In this document: one piece after another, positions 15,560 to 22,649 of the stretch | How positions within the stretch are numbered: the first letter of the stretch is position 1 | Layout: every line of letters starts with the position of its first letter | Translations under genes and position numbers: made by a program | Notes under the pieces: generated by a model | Told to the model about the DNA's origin: nothing | Seen by the model: the letters and a program-made list of their open reading frames with translations, nothing else | The model's database searches: none | NCBI GenBank assembly: GCA_965656535.1 | Contig: CBFHKX010000001.1 | Span: forward strand, 620,001 to 684,000 | Origin: Lishizhenia sp965656535 | GTDB lineage: Bacteria > Bacteroidota > Bacteroidia > Flavobacteriales_D > Crocinitomicaceae | Length of the DNA stretch: 64,000 nt | Direction: 5' to 3'

Positions 15560-16837
15560 TTAACGAATTCTAATTTTTTGTCCAATTTTTAATCGATTTG
15601 GATTAATATTTGGATTTAATTTAGTTAACCGCGCAACAGTCGTACCATTTTTGTTTGCAATCTTCCAAAGGCTGTCTCCACTGCGTACAGAATAATATTT
15701 TTTGGTTTCAGAACTGTTAGATGAAGCGTTACTTGAATTAGAGCTAGAGTTTTGAGACACGATTGGTGCCCTATATATTAAAGAGTCAAGTTTGTAAATA
15801 CTATCTTCCATAGCGATCCATTCTCCTATTTTGTTTATTGGAATGTTAATGCACTGCTTGGGAATTGTCTTAGGAATGTATCCAGTTTTGTATATGGGGT
15901 TTACGTATTCAATGTCTGCAATTTTCCAAGAAGTTAGGCTGTCTATGGTTTGCATATGAATACCTTCACGCAAGCAGACAGTATCGAGTTCAAAATCGTA
16001 TACTTTGGCTTTTGCAGGATAAATATTGTGCTCAGCATGATAAGTCATTAGATAGCTCATAGCTACAAAATTAGGCACATACCCTTGTGTTTCTCTTGGT
16101 AAGTAGGGTCTAATTTCCCAATAAGTTGTTTTCCCTCCAGATCTTCTAATTGCTTTGTTTACGTTTCCTGGCCCAGCATTATACGCAGCCAACGCCATAT
16201 TCCAATCATTATATGACCTGTACAGTCTTTTTAAAAATAGACAGGCAGCCTCGGTAGCTTTTTCAGGATCCATTCTTTCATCGATGTAAGAATTCTCTTC
16301 AAGTCCGTATTTTTTGCCAGTTCTGTACATAAATTGCCACAAGCCAGTTGCACCTACTCTAGATTTTACTTGCGGTCGAAGTCCACTCTCTATCACAGAT
16401 AAATATTTGAGTTCAATTGGCATATCATGTGCAGCTAGTTTCTCTTCAAACATATCAAAATAGAGCTTTGATCTACCTAGAACTACTCGGGTAAATCGTC
16501 TTCTATTTTTTGCAAAATATTTAAGGGTGTTTAAAGTAGCATCATTGCAATCAAGCTGAAACGGACTCATTTCATTCATTTTTGCCAGTCGTGCGCAATA
16601 TGTCGAATCTGAGAAAACCGGAAGATCACCTTTTTCATAGCCTAATGCAGCAATAATGGAATCGGTTGTTTTGTCTTTTGCCCAATCTAGATAAAAGGTA
16701 TTGAGCGAGTTTTCGATAATAGAAAGAAATTTTTCTGTTTCTATTGGATCATTTAGTTGTTGCTTTAAGCTATCTACTTGTGAAACTCCGTAAAATGGAG
16801 TGCATATTAGGAGAAGGAACAAGTAAATAGTTCTCAT
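15560..16837 (-). CDS. Membrane-bound lytic murein transglycosylase (MltD-like) with LysM
   Basis: A 425-residue exported enzyme. It has a signal peptide to about residue 19, and an SLT domain at about residues 125-265 with the catalytic Glu in 'SVIESGLRP', followed by 'GATGLWQFMYRTGKKYGL' and 'AAYNAGPGNVNKAI'. A Ser/Asn-rich linker ('SSNSSNASSNSS') and one C-terminal LysM domain (about 380-425, 'YYSVRSGDSLWKIANKNG') bind peptidoglycan. It cleaves MurNAc-GlcNAc bonds with formation of 1,6-anhydroMurNAc. It lies between gatA (11 bases) and the DUF4837 gene (2 bases), on one minus-strand transcript. Confidence 0.94.
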   Translation of the reverse strand: MRTIYLFLLLICTPFYGVSQVDSLKQQLNDPIETEKFLSIIENSLNTFYLDWAKDKTTDSIIAALGYEKGDLPVFSDSTYCARLAKMNEMSPFQLDCNDATLNTLKYFAKNRRRFTRVVLGRSKLYFDMFEEKLAAHDMPIELKYLSVIESGLRPQVKSRVGATGLWQFMYRTGKKYGLEENSYIDERMDPEKATEAACLFLKRLYRSYNDWNMALAAYNAGPGNVNKAIRRSGGKTTYWEIRPYLPRETQGYVPNFVAMSYLMTYHAEHNIYPAKAKVYDFELDTVCLREGIHMQTIDSLTSWKIADIEYVNPIYKTGYIPKTIPKQCINIPINKIGEWIAMEDSIYKLDSLIYRAPIVSQNSSSNSSNASSNSSETKKYYSVRSGDSLWKIANKNGTTVARLTKLNPNINPNRLKIGQKIRIR

Positions 16838-16848
16838 ATTTGGTATGT

Positions 16849-18258
16849 TTAAAGGTTGTTCAGTAAATAATCAGATGCTTCTAAAAGTGCTTTTTCCTGA
16901 AAAGGGTTTCCCATTAATTGAATACCAAATGGTAAACCATTAGAATGTTTTCCGAGAGGTAATGATATTGCCGGGTTTCCTGCTAAGTTGGCCTGCACGG
17001 TAAAAATATCCTGTAAATACATCTGTATAGGATCTTTTACATCATTTAGTTTAAATGCAGTTGATGGGGTAGTGGGCAGCAAAATAAAGTCTGCCTCATT
17101 TAGTATTACATTTGTTTTGTTCTGTATAACACGTCTTACTTTTTGTGCTTTAGAATAATATGCGTCGTAAAATTCATTTGAAAGTACAAAAGTTCCGGCC
17201 ATTATTCTACGTTTCACTTCATTACCAAACCCTTCAGAACGCGATTTCTTGTATGTTTCTTCAACACCTTGGGCATTTTTGCTTTGATAGCCGTAATGCA
17301 CACCGTCAAATCGTGCTAGGTTAGAAGAAGCTTCAGCTGTAGTTAAAACATAATAAGTTGGAACCATTTCGTTTAAATACGGAAATGATACTTCGTTTAC
17401 TTCATGACCAGCAGCGACTAACTTTTGAGTGATTTCTGTAAAACGATCTTTAACCTCTGGGTCTAGTCCTTCAGAATGAAGAGCTTCTTTAATTACCGCG
17501 AAGGTCTTTTTACCTTTAAAATTTAGCGGTGTTAAATGCTCTACTTTTTGAGTAGATGCAGTAGAATCAAAATCGTCTGCTCCAGACATTACCTCAGTTA
17601 CTAAAGCAATATCACGAATGTCGTTTGCAAATGGTCCAATTTGGTCAAAAGAAGATGCATAGGCAATTAGTCCAAAACGACTTATTCTGCCATAAGTTGG
17701 TTTATATCCAATGGTTCCTGTAAAAGATGCCGGTTGTCTAATCGAACCACCTGTATCACTACCAAGAGAAACAGTGCATAAGTTTGCTGCTACGGCAGCT
17801 GCGCTTCCACCCGAAGAGCCTCCTGGTACATAGCTTGTGTCAATCGGGTTATGAACAGGATTGAATGCTGAGTTTTCATTAGAACTACCCATTGCAAACT
17901 CGTCGCAGTTGAGTCTTCCAATTAGTATTGCATCCTCAGCCAAGAGTCTTTCAACAACGGTAGCAGAGTAGATAGATTCAAAGCCCTCTAAAATTTTAGA
18001 GGATGCTGAAACGGCGTGATTTTTATATACAATGTTATCTTTTAATCCGATAACCATACCGGCTAACTTTCCGGCAGTATTATTTTTTAATTTTTCATCT
18101 ACATCTTTGGCTTTTTCTAGAGCTGATGCTGTAAAAACTTCTAGAAAGGCATTCAATGCCTTTTCTTCTTCTATCTTAGAGAGATAAGCGTTAACAATAT
18201 CAACAACGGAAACTCCTTTAGAAAGAGCTTCTTTTACTTGGGTAAAAGTCGTGTACAT
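16849..18258 (-). CDS. gatA: Asp-tRNA(Asn)/Glu-tRNA(Gln) amidotransferase subunit A
   Basis: A 469-residue amidase-signature enzyme, the glutaminase subunit of GatCAB that makes Gln-tRNA(Gln) and/or Asn-tRNA(Asn). The Ser-cisSer-Lys triad is visible: Lys in 'GLKDNIVYK' (about residue 73), cis-Ser in 'VPGGSSGGSAAAVAANL' and the nucleophile Ser in 'GSDTGGSIRQPAS'. The C-terminal 'ANLAGNPAISLPLG' and 'GLPFGIQLMG' are also typical. gatB and gatC are not in this window, so the complex is encoded at split loci. It lies 14 bases below tatA. Confidence 0.95.
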   Translation of the reverse strand: MYTTFTQVKEALSKGVSVVDIVNAYLSKIEEEKALNAFLEVFTASALEKAKDVDEKLKNNTAGKLAGMVIGLKDNIVYKNHAVSASSKILEGFESIYSATVVERLLAEDAILIGRLNCDEFAMGSSNENSAFNPVHNPIDTSYVPGGSSGGSAAAVAANLCTVSLGSDTGGSIRQPASFTGTIGYKPTYGRISRFGLIAYASSFDQIGPFANDIRDIALVTEVMSGADDFDSTASTQKVEHLTPLNFKGKKTFAVIKEALHSEGLDPEVKDRFTEITQKLVAAGHEVNEVSFPYLNEMVPTYYVLTTAEASSNLARFDGVHYGYQSKNAQGVEETYKKSRSEGFGNEVKRRIMAGTFVLSNEFYDAYYSKAQKVRRVIQNKTNVILNEADFILLPTTPSTAFKLNDVKDPIQMYLQDIFTVQANLAGNPAISLPLGKHSNGLPFGIQLMGNPFQEKALLEASDYLLNNL

Positions 18259-18272
18259 GAACTAAATTTATT

Positions 18273-18449
18273 CTATTTTTTTTCTTCAGGCGTAGTATCT
18301 TCTTCGTTATTATTCGAAGCATCTTTAAACTCTTTGATTCCTTTTCCTAAACCTTTCATTAATTCTGGAATTTTTCTACCTCCGAAAAGAAGAAGAATTA
18401 CAACAACGATAAGCACAATTTGCCATGGACCGAAAGCTCCTAAAATCAT
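18273..18449 (-). CDS. tatA: Sec-independent protein translocase TatA/TatE
   Basis: A 58-residue protein with one N-terminal membrane helix ('GPWQIVLIVVVILLLFGGRK'), the FGxxKlPEL hinge ('FGGRKIPELMKGLGKG') and an amphipathic, then charged, tail. TatA forms the pore that lets folded, cofactor-loaded proteins cross the inner membrane. A frame-extended TTG start at 18482 exists, but its first codons overlap the -7 box at 18470-18477, so ATG 18449 (starting MILGAFGPWQ) is preferred. A likely client in this window is ActB, which has a twin-arginine motif. Confidence 0.92.
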   Translation of the reverse strand: MILGAFGPWQIVLIVVVILLLFGGRKIPELMKGLGKGIKEFKDASNNNEEDTTPEEKK

Positions 18450-18469
18450 ATCTATTAAATTATTTTTTG

Positions 18470-18477
18470 CAAAGTTA
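18470..18477 (-). promoter_or_regulatory. -7 box TAACTTTG of tatA
   Basis: A perfect TAnnTTTG on the minus strand, 20 bases before ATG 18449, with TTA (not TTG) 19 bases upstream. A hairpin (18491-18497 with 18508-18514) lies just upstream and may separate tatA from lspA, although it lacks a T-run. Confidence 0.5.
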
Positions 18478-18528
18478 ACCAAATAATATCATACGCTAAC
18501 TTGTTTCAGCGTATTTCGAGCAGTAATT

Positions 18529-19263
18529 CTATTCTTCTGACACTTTGGGAAAGTCAGTCTCAGCTTCTTCTGAACCAGTGCTTTGTAGAGTTGATTTGCT
18601 TTGTTTTTCTTTAGCGAAGTATTTTTTTTGTCTAATTATTACCATAATTACACCAATGGAAATACTTGCGTCGGCAACATTCCAAATTGCTGGAAATACT
18701 TGTCCGCCTCCAAAGTATGGAACCCACTCTGGCCAATACGCGTTAAATTGAAACATATCCACAACATTTCCAAGTAAAAAACCAGTATGTCTTGCTTCAA
18801 CTGAATTTACAATGCCATATCCTCTGTCGCATTCCATGAAATTACCCGATCCATCCAACTGGTTAAATGAAATACAAGGGTCAAATTCAGTGAAAATAAA
18901 ATCGTAAAAAGCAGAGTCAATTAAATTTCCCAATGCTCCGGCTAAAACTAAGCCGATGGCAACTATAAACTCGAGTTTAACCTTTAATTTTATCTGTTGT
19001 AGTGCGTAATAAATTATGGCTCCAATTGCAATAATTCGAAAGCTAGACAAAGCAAGTTTGCCCCAAACTCCACCGCCTAGTGTTGTGCCAAAGGCCATGC
19101 CTTGATTTTCAGTATAGTTTAGTTGAAACCAATCGCCTATGAGGTTCACAGAAGGGTCATTCGCTGAGAAAGTAGATTTAATCCAAATTTTAACGATTTG
19201 GTCTACTATCAAAACGAATAATACAACACCAATAAGTGCGAGATGACGTGTTTTGCTTTGCAT
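18529..19263 (-). CDS. lspA: Lipoprotein signal peptidase (signal peptidase II), long form
   Basis: A 244-residue membrane aspartyl protease that removes signal peptides from diacylated prolipoproteins. Seen: a first helix with 'VLIVDQIVKIWIK', 'LNYTENQGMAF' (family N.G.AF), 'ALGNLIDS' with catalytic Asp (usual GNxxDR has Arg where Ser is found here), 'GNVVDMFQF', and 'FPAIWNVADASISIG' with the second catalytic Asp. It is about 75 residues longer than the ~165-residue enterobacterial form, owing to a cysteine-containing insert between 'GNLID' and 'GNVVD' and a charged tail. Its start overlaps the TraR/DksA-like stop by one base (TAATG). Confidence 0.93.
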   Translation of the reverse strand: MQSKTRHLALIGVVLFVLIVDQIVKIWIKSTFSANDPSVNLIGDWFQLNYTENQGMAFGTTLGGGVWGKLALSSFRIIAIGAIIYYALQQIKLKVKLEFIVAIGLVLAGALGNLIDSAFYDFIFTEFDPCISFNQLDGSGNFMECDRGYGIVNSVEARHTGFLLGNVVDMFQFNAYWPEWVPYFGGGQVFPAIWNVADASISIGVIMVIIRQKKYFAKEKQSKSTLQSTGSEEAETDFPKVSEE

Positions 19264-19646
19264 TAAGAATCTTGCGCGTTTTTTGCTTCAATACTCATGG
19301 TAGCATGTGGTACAAGCTTTAGACGTTCTTTTCTAATTAAGTTACCAGTAACTCTACAAACACCATACGTTTTATTCTCTATACGAATCAAAGCATTCTT
19401 TAAACTTTCAATGAATTTTTCTTGACGTGCTGCAAGTTGCGCTACTTCTTCTCTTGAAAGTGTTTCAGACCCATCCTCCATCATGTTGAATGTTCTTCCA
19501 GTATCGTTCGTTCCGTGATCGTCTTTGTGGGATAAAGAACCTTGTAATAACTCTAGATCTTCTTTAGCTTCTGCTAATTTATCGTTTATTAAATCTTTAA
19601 ATTCATTTAATTCTTGATCTGAGTATCTTGTTTTTTGTTTTGACAT
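19263..19646 (-). CDS. TraR/DksA family zinc-finger-like regulator
   Basis: A 127-residue protein with a coiled-coil N-terminus (residues about 5-50), the 'GRTFNMMEDGSETLSREEVAQLAARQ' region and the C-terminal 'NKTYGVCRVTGNLIRKERLKLVPHAT' block of the TraR/DksA finger. Only one Cys remains where classical DksA has four, so zinc binding is doubtful; Bacteroidota homologs often look like this. DksA proteins bind the RNA polymerase secondary channel and alter promoter choice, for example with ppGpp. It heads the lspA operon and has a full-consensus promoter. Confidence 0.88.
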   Translation of the reverse strand: MSKQKTRYSDQELNEFKDLINDKLAEAKEDLELLQGSLSHKDDHGTNDTGRTFNMMEDGSETLSREEVAQLAARQEKFIESLKNALIRIENKTYGVCRVTGNLIRKERLKLVPHATMSIEAKNAQDS

Positions 19647-19681
19647 ATTCTAGTTGCTATTAACCAAATTTTGAACGAAAA

Positions 19682-19711
19682 CAAATATAAATTAAATATG
19701 GTTGTATGCAA
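19682..19711 (-). promoter_or_regulatory. Full-consensus promoter of the TraR/DksA-lspA operon
   Basis: On the minus strand: TTG (19711-19709), exactly 19 bases, TATATTTG (19689-19682). This is a textbook Bacteroidota TTG-N19-TAnnTTTG, 35 bases before the ATG at 19646. Confidence 0.75.
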
Positions 19712-19736
19712 GACTATGAATTTCTTTTTGAGCGTG

Positions 19737-19744
19737 TATTTTTG
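19737..19744 (+). promoter_or_regulatory. -7 box TATTTTTG of the nitroreductase operon
   Basis: A perfect TAnnTTTG, 25 bases before ATG 19770. It lies back-to-back with the divergent TraR/DksA promoter, 25 bases apart. No ideal -33 TTG is present. Confidence 0.5.
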
Positions 19745-19769
19745 CACAGAACTTAATGGTTGTTAACAA

Positions 19770-20402
19770 ATGGACATAGTAGAAGCTTTAGAATGGCGTT
19801 ATGCGGTTAAAAAATTTGACGAAAATGAAATTTTAACCGAGAATAGTATTAGCAGAATATCAAAAGCACTCTCCTTAACGGCAACTTCAATGGGTATGCA
19901 GCTGTTGGAGTTTGTTATTGTAAAGGATGAAGACGTAAAGAATAGTTTAGTAGAAGCATGTTATAATCAAAATCAGGTAAGTACATGTTCTCACCTAATT
20001 GTGTTGGCAAGAAAAAACACGGTAGACCAAGGTTTTATAGATGCGTATATCGATAGAATTGCTGAAGTTAAACAACTGGGAAAGTCGAGCCCTCAATTAA
20101 CTAATTTTTCCAATATGGTCGGAGGTACCTTAAGAATGGAGAAAGAAAAGCAAATTAGATGGATGGAAAATCAGGTTTACATTGCGTTAGGTAATTTACT
20201 CACAGTTTGCGCTGCTGAAAAAATTGATGCCTGCCCAATGGAAGGATTTAATCCAGAAAAAATAGACGAATTATTAAATTTGGAGGCGAAAGGACTTAAA
20301 TCTGTTTTACTTTGCCCAATTGGGATAAGAGCAAAAGATGATAAATATGCTAAAATGCCTAAAGTAAGACGACCTATTAAAGATACAATACATTATATAT
20401 AA
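19770..20402 (+). CDS. NAD(P)H-dependent nitroreductase family oxidoreductase (NfsB-like)
   Basis: A 210-residue FMN flavoprotein. Seen: the N-terminal 'LEWRYAVKKFDENEIL' with the conserved R-x-A-V-K-x-F FMN-phosphate-binding pattern, 'ALSLTATSMGMQLLEFVIVKD', 'WMENQVYIALGNLLTVCAAEKIDACPMEGFNPEKID' style helix and loop (seen across residues about 130-165), and a C-terminal 'PIGIRAKDDKYAKMPKVRRP' with the FMN-contact Arg. Relatives reduce nitroaromatics, quinones or dihydropteridine; the physiological substrate is uncertain. The alcohol dehydrogenase gene follows 7 bases later. Confidence 0.88.
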   Translation: MDIVEALEWRYAVKKFDENEILTENSISRISKALSLTATSMGMQLLEFVIVKDEDVKNSLVEACYNQNQVSTCSHLIVLARKNTVDQGFIDAYIDRIAEVKQLGKSSPQLTNFSNMVGGTLRMEKEKQIRWMENQVYIALGNLLTVCAAEKIDACPMEGFNPEKIDELLNLEAKGLKSVLLCPIGIRAKDDKYAKMPKVRRPIKDTIHYI

Positions 20403-20409
20403 CTAGAAC

Positions 20410-21570
20410 ATGAACAATTTTGATTATTACAATCCAACCAAAGTTATTTTCGGTAAAGAAACATATGGTAGAATAGAAGAAGAAATTAAGGCACAAACCA
20501 AAGGGAAGACGATATTGTTAACCTACGGTGGAGGAAGCATCAAAAAAAATGGCGTATATCAAAAAGTAATGGAGGCATTAGCTTCTTTTAAGGTTATCGA
20601 GTTTTCAGGAATTGAGGCTAACCCAGAATACACTACCTGCATGCGTGCAGTTGAGATTGCAAAAAAAGAAGCAGTTGATTTTGTTTTGGCCGTTGGAGGA
20701 GGTTCTGTGATTGATGCAACGAAATTCATTTCAGCAGCAGCATGTTTTGAGGGTGATCCATGGGAAGTTTTATCGCGCGTTGAAAATAAGGCATTTACTG
20801 ATAGTATTCCATTTGGAACCGTACTTACGTTACCTGCTACAGGGTCAGAAATGAACTCAGGTGCAGTAATATCTAGGTCTGAGTTAAAAGAGAAACGCAC
20901 TATGGGTGGACCACAGTCTTTCCCTTCCTTCAGTTTTTTAGATCCTGCCGTTGTTGCTACTTTACCATCAAGGCAAATTGCAAACGGAATCACTGATGCC
21001 TTTATGCATACCTTAGAACAGTATTTAACTTACCCTTCAGGTAATAAATTACAAGAAAGAATAGCTGAGGGTATTTTACAAACCTTGATAGAATACGGTC
21101 CAAAAGTTTTGAAAGATCCAAGTAACTACGAGTATGCTTCTAACCTTATGTGGTGCGCTACTATGGCTTTGAACGGAACGCTTCGAGCGGGCGTTGCGTA
21201 TGATTGGGCTACACATATGATTGGACATGAGTTAACGGCTCTTCATGGTATAGATCACGCAAGAACATTAGCCATCATAGCACCCAACTTGTATACAGTT
21301 AAATTTGAAAATAAGAAAGAAAAGTTAGCGCAGTATGCAGAGCGTGTTTGGGGTTCAAACTCAAATAAAGCACAAGATGCCATTGTTAAAACGAGGTTAT
21401 TCTTCGAATCTTTGGGAATTGAAACAACTGTTTCTGCTTACGATAAAAATAATGAGAATACACCTTCTATTATTAAAGAACGTTTTATAGAGAGAGGATG
21501 GAACGCTATTGGTGAAAGAGGAGATGTGACGCCAGAAGAGGTAGAGAAAATTGTTCAAATGGCACTTTAA
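20410..21570 (+). CDS. Iron-containing alcohol dehydrogenase (YqhD/BdhA-like)
   Basis: A 386-residue group III metal alcohol dehydrogenase, cytosolic. It reduces aldehydes to alcohols with NADPH. Seen: 'LTYGGGSIKKNGVYQKV', the nucleotide-binding 'LAVGGGSVIDATKFIS', 'TLPATGSEMNSGAVIS', and metal ligands in 'GITDAFMHTLEQYL' (Asp and His) and 'MIGHELTALHGIDHARTLAI' (two His). The order and spacing match YqhD-type butanol/aldehyde reductases, which help detoxify reactive aldehydes. Together with the upstream nitroreductase it forms a small redox or detoxification operon, by context. Confidence 0.93.
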   Translation: MNNFDYYNPTKVIFGKETYGRIEEEIKAQTKGKTILLTYGGGSIKKNGVYQKVMEALASFKVIEFSGIEANPEYTTCMRAVEIAKKEAVDFVLAVGGGSVIDATKFISAAACFEGDPWEVLSRVENKAFTDSIPFGTVLTLPATGSEMNSGAVISRSELKEKRTMGGPQSFPSFSFLDPAVVATLPSRQIANGITDAFMHTLEQYLTYPSGNKLQERIAEGILQTLIEYGPKVLKDPSNYEYASNLMWCATMALNGTLRAGVAYDWATHMIGHELTALHGIDHARTLAIIAPNLYTVKFENKKEKLAQYAERVWGSNSNKAQDAIVKTRLFFESLGIETTVSAYDKNNENTPSIIKERFIERGWNAIGERGDVTPEEVEKIVQMAL

Positions 21571-21574
21571 TAGT

Positions 21575-22588
21575 TTGAAGTTTTTTACTCAGTCAAAAGT
21601 TCCTCCAATTGATTTGTGCGATTTGCTGTCAAGAACTACACTTGGCACCAATGGTGCACGTTACCAGCATTTGGATACTCCAGATAGATTAAAAGAGATG
21701 GATAATCCGCTCTATCTCTCATTAATTCGGAATAATAAAACCATTGCCAATGTCACTTTTTGCAAGAGAAATGTAGGTTGGTATGTGAGGTACTTTGCTT
21801 TTGATGGTCATTTTCAATCAATAAAAACAAATAAAACCAATACGAGGAAAAGCTCATTTTTAAAAAAAGAGCTAAAGCAATTTTTTCTTGATCGTTTAAA
21901 CGTCAATGATACAAATCAGTTTTATGCCTACGTGGATGCAGAAAATGAACGGTCTATTAGAATGACAGAGACTTTTGGTTTTAAGCGAATAGCGCAATTG
22001 GAAACAAATAGTTTTTCCAGAATAAGACCTAAATGTAAACTCCAGCTTGCAACATTAAAAGATAAAGCAGCTATCAAATCACTTGTTTTACCTGTTTTTC
22101 AATCTAAAAGATTCTTTACACCTTACCATATCCTAAATAGTAAAGGTAGTTTTTATGCGGTTTATCAAAATAATGAGGTTGTTGCTTTTGGTAAATTTTA
22201 CAAGGCAAATTGGAAAATACACGCTCTACCGGGTAAAAACGGACAAATTTTGGTAAAAATTCTTCCTTTTATTCCAATCATTAACCGCGTGATAAATCCT
22301 GAAAGGTTCAGTTTCTTGGTACCAGAAGCCGTTTGGATAAGAGATAACAACAAGGAACTGCTTTCCAATTTCTTTGAATCTGTCCTGCAAAAGGAGAAAC
22401 ATAAAACGATTATGTGGTGGAATGCAAGTAATGATTCCCTTTTGAATGCGGTTAAATCTCATATAAAATGGGGTTTACTGAGTAAGCTGTCTAAACCAAA
22501 GAAAGTGGATTTAGTTGCCCTATCACAATCAGATGATTCTGAGAATCAAAAAGATGAAATTTACACAGTGGGGATAGACTTTATTTGA
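21575..22588 (+). CDS. Uncharacterised protein with GNAT-like segment
   Basis: A 337-residue protein of unknown function. I chose TTG 21575, four bases after the dehydrogenase stop; a TTG at 21551 is also in frame but overlaps that gene. The first half contains 'YVDAENERSIRMTETFGF', the pattern of the C-terminal GNAT acetyltransferase helix-strand ('N..a...Y...GF'), preceded by 'VGWYVRYFAFDGHFQS'. The second half has 'GSFYAVYQNNEVVAFGKFYKANW', possibly a second, degenerate GNAT unit. No acetyl-CoA P-loop of the R/Q-x-x-G-x-G/A type is clear. It could be an acetyltransferase-derived protein; activity is unproven. Confidence 0.7.
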   Translation: MKFFTQSKVPPIDLCDLLSRTTLGTNGARYQHLDTPDRLKEMDNPLYLSLIRNNKTIANVTFCKRNVGWYVRYFAFDGHFQSIKTNKTNTRKSSFLKKELKQFFLDRLNVNDTNQFYAYVDAENERSIRMTETFGFKRIAQLETNSFSRIRPKCKLQLATLKDKAAIKSLVLPVFQSKRFFTPYHILNSKGSFYAVYQNNEVVAFGKFYKANWKIHALPGKNGQILVKILPFIPIINRVINPERFSFLVPEAVWIRDNNKELLSNFFESVLQKEKHKTIMWWNASNDSLLNAVKSHIKWGLLSKLSKPKKVDLVALSQSDDSENQKDEIYTVGIDFI

Positions 22589-22649
22589 TTTATTATTGAC
22601 TTTAATTGGTCTGATTTTTGATGTTAAGACCTTTTAAAATTCAGGTTTA

